Of a DNA stretch of 64,000 bases, positions 1-9,221 are shown piece by piece. A program made the position numbers and the translations under genes. A model generated the notes under the pieces. That model was not told where the DNA came from. It was given only the letters and a program-made list of their open reading frames with translations, and searched no databases. This stretch comes from Paenibacillus xylanilyticus (GTDB taxonomy: Bacteria > Bacillota > Bacilli > Paenibacillales > Paenibacillaceae). Numbering within the stretch: the first letter of the stretch is position 1; each line of letters opens with the position of its first letter. The DNA is taken from assembly GCF_009664365.1 (NCBI RefSeq), contig NZ_CP044310.1, forward strand, positions 4,653,001 through 4,717,000. The letters are read 5' to 3'.

Positions 1-170
1 GCCGGTTCAGTGCGCTCTGTACGTACAGAAGCCGGCGGAGCCACCTCTGCACCATATTCCTCACGATGTTCACGTCGTGGATAATCCACACGTTCACGCT
101 TTTTCACATTGGCAGGTTTGGCCGTTTTGGAACGATGAAATGGATAATCCTCTTTATTATCATTCTTCAC
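1..170 (-). CDS. Hypothetical small protein, 3' part missing
   Basis: Open frame from a GTG start at 170 to the window edge, so the C-terminus is missing. A good ribosome binding site (GGAGG) lies 9 nt upstream of GTG. The visible 56 residues are charged and contain no Cys or membrane segment; they start KNDNKEDYPFHRSK and continue with many Lys, Arg, Glu and Pro. I do not recognise a family. The DUF1540 gene lies directly upstream on the same strand, 35 bp away, so the two may be co-transcribed. Confidence 0.55.
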   Translation of the reverse strand, partial: MKNDNKEDYPFHRSKTAKPANVKKRERVDYPRREHREEYGAEVAPPASVRTERTEP

Positions 171-205
171 TTCAAAGCACCTCCATAATAATTAGGGATG
201 ACTGC

Positions 206-424
206 TCATTTGGGTTTGAATGTGTGACAGCATGTTGCCGAAGAGGTACGCGCATGATCCTGATGATCCGAATCAAACGTTTCTCCAGCAAATTCTTCAT
301 GCAAGCGACGAGTAGCATGTTGGTCAATGTCAATCATGATGGCATCGGCGTGGCAGAAATTGTTTTCTCCCCAGAAATGACAGTTGGACACACTGCATTT
401 GACAATTGGCTTGTCTTGGCTCAT
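206..424 (-). CDS. DUF1540 domain protein
   Basis: 72-aa protein with the small Cys-rich DUF1540 pattern near the N-terminus (VKCSVSNCHFW then NNFCHADAI) and a CC pair near the C-terminus. DUF1540 proteins are small, probably metal-binding, and have no established role. The ATG follows an AGGTGAT ribosome binding site by 6 nt. The sequence between the two Cys clusters is His- and Asp-rich. Confidence 0.8.
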   Translation of the reverse strand: MSQDKPIVKCSVSNCHFWGENNFCHADAIMIDIDQHATRRLHEEFAGETFDSDHQDHARTSSATCCHTFKPK

Positions 425-533
425 TTATTTATCACCTCGACATCTATTGTCTCCCCAGTGTAAAACGGCTATTCTCTGCCGAGATGTCAGATGATGACAT
501 GAATTCAGCCACTCTTTTCTTGTCCGAAAACGC

Positions 534-558
534 CAAAAAACCGCCATTGCTGGCGGTT
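534..558 (-). terminator. Rho-independent terminator after the ypuI-like gene
   Basis: On the minus strand a CCGCCA/TGGCGG stem with a 4-nt loop is followed by six T. It lies about 35 bp past the stop of the YpuI-like gene. Confidence 0.85.
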
Positions 559-591
559 TCGTCCATTTATATAGGTTGTTAAAACGCTGAA

Positions 592-1098
592 CTATGCGTG
601 ATTGCGTTGATTCTGCATCCGGCGCTGGGTCAAATAGTCACTTTCATAAAAGGCCAGATCATCGCGCAGCTCTTCATACGTTTTGGAAACTTCAAGAATA
701 ACATCGCGTACTGCACGAACCGGCTTGTCACGGAAGCGAATGGCATCCTGACCTGTGTACGCATATCTTCCATCTTCGGAATAGCATTCATTTTTGGGAT
801 AGAAAAAGCTGTTTACGCATTGATGATACGTATTATAGAGAGCCTTTTCGGCAAAATCGACATCAAAATTGGCACGACGCAGCACAACGCCAAGTTTTTC
901 GTAAGAAACTTCAGAAAAAACAAGCAAATGACGGAGATCCGAAAGAAATCCTTTGTAGAAGGTTGTCGATTCCTCAGTCTGGTTCTGATCCAGTTCAGGC
1001 AAGGCATTTTCATTCAAAAATTGTTCGATCCGATCGATAGCAGGTTTTAACTTTTCCCTAGTTGACTCACAAGTTTTCTGTACATTGGCTGCTGACAT
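592..1098 (-). CDS. ypuI: YpuI-like protein (DUF3907)
   Basis: 168-aa soluble, helical, charged protein that resembles Bacillus YpuI (DUF3907) in length and in its central motif YNTYHQCVNSFFYPKNECYSEDGRYAYTG (residues about 87-115, quoted in part: FFYPKNECYSEDGRYAYTG). The function of the family is unknown. ATG is preceded by a GGGGGAG ribosome binding site 8 nt away. It is transcribed alone, divergent from the protease gene, and ends at a clear terminator. The assignment rests on remembered family features and not on a search. Confidence 0.65.
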   Translation of the reverse strand: MSAANVQKTCESTREKLKPAIDRIEQFLNENALPELDQNQTEESTTFYKGFLSDLRHLLVFSEVSYEKLGVVLRRANFDVDFAEKALYNTYHQCVNSFFYPKNECYSEDGRYAYTGQDAIRFRDKPVRAVRDVILEVSKTYEELRDDLAFYESDYLTQRRMQNQRNHA

Positions 1099-1385
1099 AA
1101 AGGTAGCTCCCCCTTAAATAAGTCCTTACATATAGGTCGGCCACGGTGGTTGTCCCCTGACCTTGGATTCTCAGCTACTATCCTACCATAAAAAGATGAC
1201 GAGCGGTATCCCTTAATCATCCTTTACATAACCGCCACGATCCTTACCCATTAAGCGAAGTCTGCTCCGTTTTCACCTGCATAAAAATAACCGCTTTTCC
1301 TAACGATAGAACTATGCCAAGGACAACGATGAAAACAGAAAACTCATGACTGCTGTCCAAAATACAAGAGGAGGTTATATTCCCC

Positions 1386-3266
1386 ATGTCCAGACCTAAA
1401 TGGATAAACTGGGCCATCGCCGCCGGTGCAGGAGCGCTTGCACTGACCCTGCTCCTTCCGACATCCAACCGTCCTGCACCTGAGCCGAGCGCCATGCCCG
1501 ATGCACCTCATGAGGAACATGCGAACAAACAGCGTTTAAAAGTCCAGGATGTAAAAGCGACAGATTTGTTGACACGTATGGATGCCAAGCAGCATCTCAG
1601 CTTAATGCTCGAGAAGAGCGGCACTATGAATGAAGCCGAGTTCGGTCGATATGTTCAGGATTTACAGCGTACACATGATCATATTCGTTCCATTGATGTG
1701 CTGGATAGCAAAGGCACAGTCCATAAACATTTTGCGAAAGAATCCGGTAAAGGAAGCAAAGTCGAGCAGCAAAAACTCGAGCACTCCCTTAACCTTGCGA
1801 AAAAAGCGGTCATGAAACGCCAAAGCTTCGAATCTTCCTCATTTCCTCTAGGCAAAGAAAAATATTTCGTCATGGGCCTGCCCTCCAAGGATGGGAACAA
1901 AGCGGTTGTTGCACTCTTTAGCCAAAGTGTCTTGAATGCTGTGGAACAGCATCAGCGCAAAAACCTGCGCATGATTCCTTACCCGCGTGAGGGCAAATTC
2001 AAAATTGAATCCGTACACCCGGATACCCTTAACGAAGTCACGGTAAAAACAGGGCATGATAATGCCAATGCCAGCCATTTTTATGAAAATGAAATCGTTA
2101 TTCGTTTCCGACAGGAGCCGGGTGAACGGGATATGCGGATCATCAAATCCGATTTGCGAACCCAATCTGCGCGTAAGCTGGGATACACTTATGTTTTTCG
2201 TTCAGAACACATGAACTACGAGCAGCTGCATTCCTATTTTGAACGCAAATGGAATCCGCTGTATATGGAACCCCACTACATGTATTTAACCAATGAAGCC
2301 GCACCTGAACAAACCGATACGGATGTAACGATTCCCAACGATATTTTGTTCACGGATTACCAGTGGAATCTCCCCGCCATTGAAACCAATCGGGGCTGGA
2401 ATATTACAAAAGGGAAAGAAGACGTTATTGTTGCCGTAGTGGATACCGGAGTGGACCTGAATCATCCGGACCTGAAGGGTAAGCTGCTGGAGGGTTATAA
2501 CGTCGTTGATCCGAAGAGCAAGCCGCTTGACGATGTGGGCCATGGTACACATGTAGCCGGAATCATTGGCGCTATTGTCAATAATAGCGAAGGCGTGGCA
2601 GGAATGAGTTGGTATAACAAGGTTCTTCCCGTGAAGGTACTGGACAATTCGGGTTCAGGAACCACGTATGCCGTGGCTGAAGGCATCATTTGGGCTGCGG
2701 ACCACGGGGCCAAGGTCATCAACATGAGTCTGGGCAATTATGCAGATGCCCAATTTCTCCATGATGCCATCAAGTATGCCTTCGATCGCGATATTGTCCT
2801 GATTGCTGCAACCGGGAATGATAACACTGAACGACCTGGATATCCTGCCGCTTATCCTGAGGTGTTCGCCGTTTCGGCTACCGATCCAGATATGAATAAG
2901 GCTTCGTATTCCAACTACGGTGATTATGTGGATGTAATGGCGCCTGGCACCAGCATTGCAAGCACCTATCCCAATAATCAATATGCCGCCCTATCTGGAA
3001 CGTCAATGGCCAGCCCCCATGTCGCTGCACTTGCTGGGTTAATTCGTTCGTTGAATCCGGATCTGACCAATACAGAAGTCATGGACCTGATGCGTCAGAG
3101 TGTCATCGACCTTGGTGACCCCGGTCACGACAAGTATTATGGTTATGGTCAGGTCGATGTCTACAAGGCGCTTCAGTCCGCTTCAAGCAACAGTGCACCC
3201 TTACAGTTCTGGCCTCAGCATGTAAGGCAGCAGATGGATAACACGATGAAAAAATATACGAAGTAG
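1386..3266 (+). CDS. Subtilisin-like S8 serine protease, membrane-anchored or secreted
   Basis: 626 aa. An N-terminal hydrophobic segment (residues about 7-25) is a signal peptide or anchor. A long pro/accessory region (about 30-320) precedes the S8 catalytic domain. The catalytic triad is visible: Asp353 in VVDTGVDLNHPDL, His386 in GHGTHVAGI and Ser540 in GTSMASPHVAAL; the oxyanion Asn is likely in ATGND. It should act outside the membrane as an endopeptidase; its substrate is unknown. The accessory region contains a stretch ending near residue 200 that could be an extracellular sensor-like fold, but I cannot prove this. The ribosome binding site GAGGAGG is 11 nt from ATG. It is a single gene, convergent with cotD. 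Confidence 0.93.
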   Translation: MSRPKWINWAIAAGAGALALTLLLPTSNRPAPEPSAMPDAPHEEHANKQRLKVQDVKATDLLTRMDAKQHLSLMLEKSGTMNEAEFGRYVQDLQRTHDHIRSIDVLDSKGTVHKHFAKESGKGSKVEQQKLEHSLNLAKKAVMKRQSFESSSFPLGKEKYFVMGLPSKDGNKAVVALFSQSVLNAVEQHQRKNLRMIPYPREGKFKIESVHPDTLNEVTVKTGHDNANASHFYENEIVIRFRQEPGERDMRIIKSDLRTQSARKLGYTYVFRSEHMNYEQLHSYFERKWNPLYMEPHYMYLTNEAAPEQTDTDVTIPNDILFTDYQWNLPAIETNRGWNITKGKEDVIVAVVDTGVDLNHPDLKGKLLEGYNVVDPKSKPLDDVGHGTHVAGIIGAIVNNSEGVAGMSWYNKVLPVKVLDNSGSGTTYAVAEGIIWAADHGAKVINMSLGNYADAQFLHDAIKYAFDRDIVLIAATGNDNTERPGYPAAYPEVFAVSATDPDMNKASYSNYGDYVDVMAPGTSIASTYPNNQYAALSGTSMASPHVAALAGLIRSLNPDLTNTEVMDLMRQSVIDLGDPGHDKYYGYGQVDVYKALQSASSNSAPLQFWPQHVRQQMDNTMKKYTK

Positions 3267-3302
3267 CCTTGTGGATGGATACTCTAATTTTGCTTCGTGT
3301 AC

Positions 3303-3346
3303 AAAAATAAAAGCAGCTGCGCCCCGGGGCGTATGCTGCTTTTTGA
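3303..3346. terminator. Bidirectional terminator between protease and cotD-like gene
   Basis: Stem AAAGCAGC/GCTGCTTT around a GCCCCGGGGC core, with an A-run on the left and T-run on the right. It serves both convergent genes. Confidence 0.8.
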
Positions 3347-3380
3347 TCTGTTCTCTATTTCCCCGGGGCACCCGCTGCGA

Positions 3381-3638
3381 CTAGCGTTTGCGGGACGATG
3401 TGCGGGCTTTGCCGGATTTTTTCACGGATTTTTTCTTGCTGTTATAGCTGGATACATAGCAAGGATCTTCTTCTTTGACAACGACAGGATATACATGGTG
3501 ATGAACTGGCACACAGTGCGTTTTTTTGATGACTTCAATCGGGTGAATGACAGGTACGATCTGCGGAACGTAGTAATTCTCAACAACCTGGATCGGGTCA
3601 CATACAATCGGGCAAAGCGGTGGACAGTAATGGTTCAT
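3381..3638 (-). CDS. cotD: CotD-like spore coat protein
   Basis: 85 aa, rich in Cys, His, Pro, Tyr and Val. The opening MNHYCPPLCPIVCDPIQVV and the central VPVHHHVYPVVV match the CotD family of inner spore coat proteins. The tail is basic (KKKSVKKSGKARTSSRKR), a common feature of coat proteins. It is monocistronic, with a GGGAG ribosome binding site. A sigma-K promoter would be expected by analogy with B. subtilis cotD, but I could not identify one with confidence. Confidence 0.85.
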   Translation of the reverse strand: MNHYCPPLCPIVCDPIQVVENYYVPQIVPVIHPIEVIKKTHCVPVHHHVYPVVVKEEDPCYVSSYNSKKKSVKKSGKARTSSRKR

Positions 3639-3723
3639 TTAAAACCAACTCCCTTTCAAGTGATACTATAACGTATTGCACTAGGACGAAAGTGGATTGG
3701 ATGTATGTCCTTGTTCCAAAAAA

Positions 3724-5244
3724 TTATATGAGCGGGAGCCTGTCCGCTGCTGTTCCCCCCTGCTTAGGCATCACCCTCTGAATAACACCGCACAACACAC
3801 GAAGCCCTTCACACAACCCCTTCACATTCGTAACCGTAAAACAAATTCGCAGACTTGCCGTATCCGTCTCACCTACATAACAAGCAGATCCCGGCAGAAA
3901 AGAAACGCCTGCAGCCAGTGACTGACGGTGCAGTTCCCGCATATCCAGTCCATCTGGCAGCTGAAGCCACAGGTTTAACCCACCTTCAGGCAGGACCCAG
4001 TACATACCGGGTACACGGTATTCCTCCAGAACATCGGATGCTGCCTGTAGTCTGGCGTACAGCTCTTTGCGTAATCGAACGATATAGGAGCTATACTGAT
4101 GCTGAATGAAGGATTGAAGTGCCTTTTGTGTAAGTAAAGGACTGCCCAGATCTGCCGTGGATTTGGCTGCGACCAAACGGGTCAGCACACTCCCTTCAGC
4201 AATGGCACAGGCTACGCGGCAACCGGGAGACAGCACCTTGCTGAAGCTTTTGATATAAACGACATGGCCTGTAGTATCCATCGATTTAATGGACGCAGGA
4301 GGAGAATCACGGAAATACAGATCGGCGAATGGATCATCCTCCAAAATGAGACAGTGATAGCTCTGTGCCAGATTCAATAGTTGTGCCCGTCTTCTGGCGC
4401 TCATCGTTACACCTGTTGGATTGTGGTATGTAGGGATGGTATAAATCAACTTTGGCGGGTACGTGTCGCACAGACGTGTCAACAGATCAATACGCATGCC
4501 TTCACCGTCCATTGGCACGGTAATGATTTTGGCTCCTCTGCTCGTAAATACATCAATTGCACCCGTGTATGTAGGAGCCTCCATGTAGACCACATCTCCA
4601 GGCCCAACGAAGGTACGGGCAACCAAGTCGATTCCCTGCTGTGTCCCACTTGTAATTAGCATTCGCTCTGGGGCGACTTGCAGACCCCTTTCGGCAAAAT
4701 GGCCTGCAAAGGTCTGGCGGAGTTCCCGGTCCCCCTGAAAAGAGCCGTACGCTGCCATGCGTTCAGGGTGGTCGGAGGACAACCGGTAGGCACTATTAAT
4801 AATTTCAGTCGTTGGCAGCAGCTCAGGCTGGATGGCTGACATATGCAATTCATACTGCACCTGAGGAGAAGCATCAAAATGCCGCCAAAGCTGCGCACGC
4901 GGCAAATAATCCACAAGTGCCATCTGCCAGTTCCACGGCGTATTATTATCGTGATTTCGCTCGGCTTGCTGGTTTTTATCCATCCCCTCCGTTTGCTCTA
5001 TCTCCTGGGCCCCTCGTACATAGCATCCTTTCCCCTGTGAGCAGGTTATCAGTTGAATAGCCTCCAGTTCGGCATATGCCTTAGACACGGTAACGAGACT
5101 TACTCCCAGGTCCGCGGTCATTTTACGTACAGATGGCAGACGTGTTCCAGGCTCAATCAAACCTGAACGGATCCGATCTGCGAGTGTAAGCGCGATCTGA
5201 ATATACAATTTGGTACTGCTTCCCCGTTTCAATTCAATGTGCAT
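3724..5244 (-). CDS. MocR-type regulator: GntR HTH fused to aminotransferase
   Basis: 506 aa from the chosen ATG at 5244, which follows GGGGGAG by 7 nt; an ATG at 5274 is in frame but sits in the operator and has no ribosome binding site. Residues about 8-70 are a GntR winged helix (ADRIRSGLIEPGTRLPSVRKMTADLGVS). The rest is a fold-type I aminotransferase domain with the PLP lysine in IKSFSKVLSPG. Proteins of this class sense PLP or amino compounds and usually control the adjacent divergent gene, here another aminotransferase. The target metabolite is not evident. Confidence 0.9.
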   Translation of the reverse strand: MHIELKRGSSTKLYIQIALTLADRIRSGLIEPGTRLPSVRKMTADLGVSLVTVSKAYAELEAIQLITCSQGKGCYVRGAQEIEQTEGMDKNQQAERNHDNNTPWNWQMALVDYLPRAQLWRHFDASPQVQYELHMSAIQPELLPTTEIINSAYRLSSDHPERMAAYGSFQGDRELRQTFAGHFAERGLQVAPERMLITSGTQQGIDLVARTFVGPGDVVYMEAPTYTGAIDVFTSRGAKIITVPMDGEGMRIDLLTRLCDTYPPKLIYTIPTYHNPTGVTMSARRRAQLLNLAQSYHCLILEDDPFADLYFRDSPPASIKSMDTTGHVVYIKSFSKVLSPGCRVACAIAEGSVLTRLVAAKSTADLGSPLLTQKALQSFIQHQYSSYIVRLRKELYARLQAASDVLEEYRVPGMYWVLPEGGLNLWLQLPDGLDMRELHRQSLAAGVSFLPGSACYVGETDTASLRICFTVTNVKGLCEGLRVLCGVIQRVMPKQGGTAADRLPLI

Positions 5245-5259
5245 CTGCCCGCTCCCCCA

Positions 5260-5340
5260 ACTGTTATCATCCACATTTTACTGTTATATCGCATTCCGGC
5301 TATTATAGTTTATAATATCAGTATAACAGTGAATAACAGG
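5260..5340. promoter_or_regulatory. Divergent operator/promoter with four ATAACAG boxes
   Basis: CTGTTAT occurs at 5261-5267 and 5281-5287, and its complement ATAACAG at 5323-5329 and 5333-5339. The left pair is spaced 20 bp and the right pair 10 bp. A TATAAT for the plus gene lies at 5311-5316 and a TATAAT for the minus gene at 5307-5302, back to back. The boxes are the likely binding sites of the MocR protein, which would then control both itself and the aminotransferase. Confidence 0.65.
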
Positions 5341-5353
5341 AGATGAGAACACG

Positions 5354-6583
5354 ATGAGTATCCCTTGGTCCAAAATGGCTTTAAACACCCCGTCCTCTGT
5401 CGTTCGCGACATGCTTCAGGCTGCACAGGCGCCTGGAATGATATCCCTTGCCGGAGGTTTGCCAGCACAGTCATCATTCCCGGTTGAAGCTATACGTGAC
5501 GCGTATCAACAGGTGTTTATGAGCGGTGCAGCTGCCCTTCAATATGCAGAAACGGAAGGCTACAGACCGCTGCGCGCCAAAATTGCCGAGCGTCTGGAAT
5601 CCAAGGGCATTCCCGCTTCCCCCGATCATATGCTCCTGACTACAGGATCACAGCAATCCATAGATCTGGTCTGCCGTATTCTGCTTGATCCAGGTGACCG
5701 CGTACTGGTTGAATCACCAACCTACCTGGCTGCTCTTCAAGTTATCCATTCCTATCAGGCTGAATCCCATGGGGTAGCCTGCGATGAAGAAGGCATGCTC
5801 CCTGAATCCCTTGAAGAACAGTTAAAACAGCATCAGCCGAAACTGGTGTACATTAATCCAACGTTCTCCAACCCTTCAGGCAAAGTATGGAGCCGCTCCA
5901 GAAGACAGCAGGCCGTTGACCTGTGTCGCAAATACGGAGTGCTCATTCTGGAAGACGATCCATATGGCGAAATCCGTTTCAATCCGGAACAACTGGATGC
6001 ACCTTCGCTTGTCGAACTGGATGCAGCGTCTTACGATGGACCATCCAACGTCATCTATACAAGCACATTCTCCAAAACCGTTGCTCCAGGACTTCGTACC
6101 GGTTGGATTCTTGCTTCTGCAGATATTGTTAAGATCGCTGCACGAGCGAAACAGGGAGCAGATCTGCATTCCAGCAGCATCGACCAGCGAGCTCTTCATG
6201 CCTTACTCGAAACGTTTGATCTTGATGGACATATTCGCAGCATTTCCAAGGACTACGCCAAACGAATGAATACCATGACTTCCCTTATGAAAGAGAAGGC
6301 TTGGGAAGGAATCTCTTGGAATTCTCCGCAAGGCGGCATGTTCCTGTGGCTCGAACTGCCTGAAGCGATGGCAGCCAGCAATTTGTTTACTTACGGTATT
6401 CAGGAAAAAGTATGTATTGTACCTGGTGATTCCTTCTATGCCGGAACTCCTGAACTGAACCGGATGCGTATCAACTTCACGCATACAGACCCTGAGCAGC
6501 TTCCTGAAGCCGTTGAGCGTATGGACCGAGCTATTCAGCGCTGGCATGCTGCTGTACAATCCGATACGGCGGTTACACTGTAA
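5354..6583 (+). CDS. PLP-dependent class I/II aminotransferase
   Basis: 409 aa with the complete fold-type I aminotransferase signature: the cofactor-binding lysine is in STFSKTVAPGLRTGW, the Asn/Asp PLP contacts in NPTFSNPSG and EDDPYGEIRF, and the substrate Arg in MRINFTH. It resembles the 2-aminoadipate/aromatic aminotransferase-like family, which is broad; the amino donor cannot be read from sequence. It is divergent from the MocR gene and probably under its control. Ribosome binding site AGGAG, 11 nt from ATG. Confidence 0.88.
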   Translation: MSIPWSKMALNTPSSVVRDMLQAAQAPGMISLAGGLPAQSSFPVEAIRDAYQQVFMSGAAALQYAETEGYRPLRAKIAERLESKGIPASPDHMLLTTGSQQSIDLVCRILLDPGDRVLVESPTYLAALQVIHSYQAESHGVACDEEGMLPESLEEQLKQHQPKLVYINPTFSNPSGKVWSRSRRQQAVDLCRKYGVLILEDDPYGEIRFNPEQLDAPSLVELDAASYDGPSNVIYTSTFSKTVAPGLRTGWILASADIVKIAARAKQGADLHSSSIDQRALHALLETFDLDGHIRSISKDYAKRMNTMTSLMKEKAWEGISWNSPQGGMFLWLELPEAMAASNLFTYGIQEKVCIVPGDSFYAGTPELNRMRINFTHTDPEQLPEAVERMDRAIQRWHAAVQSDTAVTL

Positions 6584-6633
6584 TAAACTGTCATTAACTG
6601 TACTATGACTAGTATCCAGTCAGAACTTAATAC

Positions 6634-6700
6634 GTAAAAAAATAAGGCGGCAGATCCGAGGATATCGGGTTCTGTCGCCTTATTGATGTTTGTTTTAATT
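6634..6700. terminator. Bidirectional terminator between aminotransferase and rnpB
   Basis: AATAAGGCG at 6641-6649 pairs with CGCCTTATT at 6676-6684, extended by GCAGA/TCTGT. A seven-A run precedes it (T-run on the minus strand) and a T-rich stretch follows, so it can stop both the aminotransferase and rnpB transcripts. Confidence 0.8.
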
Positions 6701-6757
6701 TTTAGAAGAGAAGTACAATTAAAGGTAAGTAAATCGTTCAATACATGTTGTTGCAGT

Positions 6758-7170
6758 TTGGAAAGCTTACCGTAAGCCGGGTTCTGTGCTCTTCGTGGTT
6801 CAAACGGGAACTACCCTCCCACCACAAGCGACAATCATCTATCTAGGCCATACATTGCTGCACAGCTCAAGCGACCAACCTAGACACACCTCGGGCTAAG
6901 GCTGCCTCCTCCGAAGAGTCGGCTGTGTCCCATTAGGTCTTGCTCCAGATGGGGTTTACCAGGAACGAAGTCACCAGCGTTCCTCGGGGTCTCTTACACC
7001 TCGGTTCCATCCTTGCCTGTACCGGAAAATCCGGCCATCGGCGGTCCATTTCTGTGGCACTATCCTTCAACTCGCGCTGACTGGACGTTATCCAGCATCC
7101 TGCCCTGTGGAGCCCGGACTTTCCTCTCGTGGCAACAAGGCCACCAGCGATTGTCTGTCAAGCTTTCCGA
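6758..7170 (-). ncRNA. rnpB: RNase P RNA, type A
   Basis: The minus strand carries the near-universal GAGGAAAGTCCGGGCTCC near the 5' end (about 7127-7110), the P15 segment GGTAAACCCCATCTGGAGC, a later GGCCTAGATAGATGA, and the 3' AGAACCCGGCTTA. The P1 helix is visible as GGAAAGCTT near 7169 and AAGCTTTCC near 6760. Its length of about 410 nt and the GGAGCAAG element fit the ancestral type A fold, unlike type B of B. subtilis. It is the catalytic subunit of the 5' tRNA maturase. Ends are approximate. Confidence 0.93.
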
Positions 7171-7182
7171 ACAACATTACAT

Positions 7183-7211
7183 AGTATACAGGCATTTGAG
7201 TTTACAAACAA
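7183..7211 (-). promoter_or_regulatory. Sigma-A promoter of rnpB
   Basis: -35 TTGTTT (7211-7206), a 17-bp spacer and -10 TATACT (7188-7183); transcription would start close to 7176, just before the P1 helix. Confidence 0.65.
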
Positions 7212-7246
7212 GCTTAATATTACTGGAAACGGATGATCCCACTTAA

Positions 7247-8362
7247 CTACATAAACTGGAATACTTCCGTATTGACCTCCGAAGCCGTCACTTGGGTCTC
7301 ATAACGCTTGTCTGTCAATCGCAAACGCAGCCAGTCCGCTGTTTTGGACTTCATGATCTTCTCGGCATTATGACCCGCATCTATGATGCACATGCCAGCC
7401 ATCAGCGCATCATGAGCGGTATGATAATCAATATCTCCCGTTACGATGACATCGGCCCCTTTGAAACGAGCTGTCAGCGTATAACGGCTTCCCGAACCGC
7501 CAAGGACTGCCGCTTTTTTGATCTGCCGGTTCAGATCCCCTACGACACGAACGTATGGCACGTTTAATTGGGCCTTCACGACCTCTACCAGTTCACCCAG
7601 TGTCTTTGGTTCCTTGAGGGGTCCAAGACGCCCCAGACCGAGTGTACGGCCTTTTAAATCCATGGCATACAGGTCATAGGCCACTTCTTCATAAGGGTGA
7701 GCCTTCAGCATGGCCTGTACCACTTTGCTCCGCAGGCTCTGCGGTACAATGGTCTCAATACGCATCTCTTCCACTCGCTCCAGCTGGCCCTGTGTACCAA
7801 TAAAAGGCTGTGTCCCTTCTCCTGGTACAAAGGTTCCTGTTCCTTCGGTATTGAAGCTGCATTTGCTGTATTGGCCGATACTTCCGGCTCCAGCTTCCAG
7901 AATGGCCTGAAGCACCTGTTCATGATGCGTGCGCGGGACGAATACAGCCAGCTTGTACAGATGGTCTGTATGTACATCTTCCAGCGACTCTTTGCTCTCA
8001 ATGCCGATCGCTTCAGCCATCCAATCATTCATGCCGCCTTCGGCCACGTCCAGATTGGTGTGACTGATATATACGGCAATATCATGCTTAATCAGCTTCT
8101 CATACAATTTACCCATCGGTGTATCCGTATTGAATGATTTTACCGGCCGGAAAATAATAGCATGGTGAGCAATAATGAGATTGGCACCGATTCGAATAGC
8201 TTCCTCTACAACTTCATCAGTCACATCAAGAGCAATAAGAACGTGATTTATCTCTTTTTGCAGACTGCCCAGCTGCAGTCCGATCCGGTCATCGGGTACA
8301 GCCAGATGTTTGGGAGCCAGCTGCTCCATCAATTGAATTACAGTTTGACCTTTGGCAAACAT
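7247..8362 (-). CDS. yqfO: Nif3-like dinuclear metal protein YqfO
   Basis: 371 aa, the long Nif3 form with an inserted PII/CutA-like middle domain (residues about 125-230), as in Bacillus YqfO. Metal ligands are visible in IIAHHAIIF (near residue 65) and near the C-terminus in GDIDYHTAHDAL and DAGHNAEK. The family forms hexamers with a two-metal site; the reaction is not settled. Its start overlaps the end of trmK by 25 bp, with a strong AAGGAGG ribosome binding site inside trmK, so the two are co-transcribed. Confidence 0.9.
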   Translation of the reverse strand: MFAKGQTVIQLMEQLAPKHLAVPDDRIGLQLGSLQKEINHVLIALDVTDEVVEEAIRIGANLIIAHHAIIFRPVKSFNTDTPMGKLYEKLIKHDIAVYISHTNLDVAEGGMNDWMAEAIGIESKESLEDVHTDHLYKLAVFVPRTHHEQVLQAILEAGAGSIGQYSKCSFNTEGTGTFVPGEGTQPFIGTQGQLERVEEMRIETIVPQSLRSKVVQAMLKAHPYEEVAYDLYAMDLKGRTLGLGRLGPLKEPKTLGELVEVVKAQLNVPYVRVVGDLNRQIKKAAVLGGSGSRYTLTARFKGADVIVTGDIDYHTAHDALMAGMCIIDAGHNAEKIMKSKTADWLRLRLTDKRYETQVTASEVNTEVFQFM

Positions 8363-9096
8363 TCGAGTACCTCCTTCAGGTTTGCAATCAGACGTTCCAC
8401 CTCGGCAGCCTTTTCACGCGAAGAGTCCTGGTCCGATTTTGAGATGGACTGCACAACACCCTTCAGCTTAACGATCTCACTTTCCCATTTTGCAAAGAAT
8501 ACGTCTGTGGGTCTGTCCACCAGATATGGACCCATACGCAGCAATAGATCTTGCGTCAGAACGACTCCGCCTTCAAGCGGGCGGGCGAGGTACACTTCCT
8601 CATTCGCAATTGGACTGGTTGCCTGCGGCATGGCTGTAATAATCTCATAGATCTTGCCATCTTCCTCAAGCAATCGTTCTGCCACAACCACCCATTGATG
8701 ATCCAGCAGCCAGCGTCTGAGGATATCCTCACCCACATTAGGTTGAAGGATAAGCATCTTCACTTCTTCCAGTTTGGATAGGCCGCGGTCCAGTATGGAA
8801 GCAATTAATGCTCCACCCATTCCCGCAATCGTAATGACATCTACCTCGCCTGCAGAGACGACTTCCAGTCCGTCTCCACGACGAACGGTAATTTTTTCCT
8901 GCAGCCCTGCATCACTTACCTGTTTGCGCGCGGCCTCGTAGGGTCCCGGGTTAACTTCTCCTGCCACAGCACTTGCAGCCTTCCCACTGCGAACGGCAGC
9001 TACCGGCAGCAATGCATGATCAGAGCCTATATCGGCTAGACGGCTGCCCTCGGGAATTTGATCATGTATTTGTTGTAATCGATTCGAAAGTTTCAT
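8338..9096 (-). CDS. trmK: tRNA (adenine22-N1)-methyltransferase
   Basis: 252 aa from the ATG at 9096, chosen for the AGGTG ribosome binding site 5 nt upstream. The Rossmann SAM-binding motif I is ADIGSDHALLP near residue 25. The family motif NPGPYEAA and the catalytic-region AGMGG follow. TrmK (YqfN) methylates N1 of A22 in tRNA. The C-terminal third is helical. It overlaps yqfO, and both lie downstream of rpoD as in Bacillus. Confidence 0.92.
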   Translation of the reverse strand: MKLSNRLQQIHDQIPEGSRLADIGSDHALLPVAAVRSGKAASAVAGEVNPGPYEAARKQVSDAGLQEKITVRRGDGLEVVSAGEVDVITIAGMGGALIASILDRGLSKLEEVKMLILQPNVGEDILRRWLLDHQWVVVAERLLEEDGKIYEIITAMPQATSPIANEEVYLARPLEGGVVLTQDLLLRMGPYLVDRPTDVFFAKWESEIVKLKGVVQSISKSDQDSSREKAAEVERLIANLKEVLECLPKVKL

Positions 9097-9221
9097 GAAG
9101 CACCTGCACATTCATTTAATTTATTGATTTGCATTGGACAACGAAAAGCGATAAAATGAAATCCAATCAAACATTTCAAGGATTAATTACCAAAACCAAG
9201 CAATTAAGACATTGGATTTAA

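Noticed and set aside
1244..1495. Minus-strand reading overlapping the protease start
   Set aside because: It overlaps the signal peptide of the S8 protease on the opposite strand and has no ribosome binding site.
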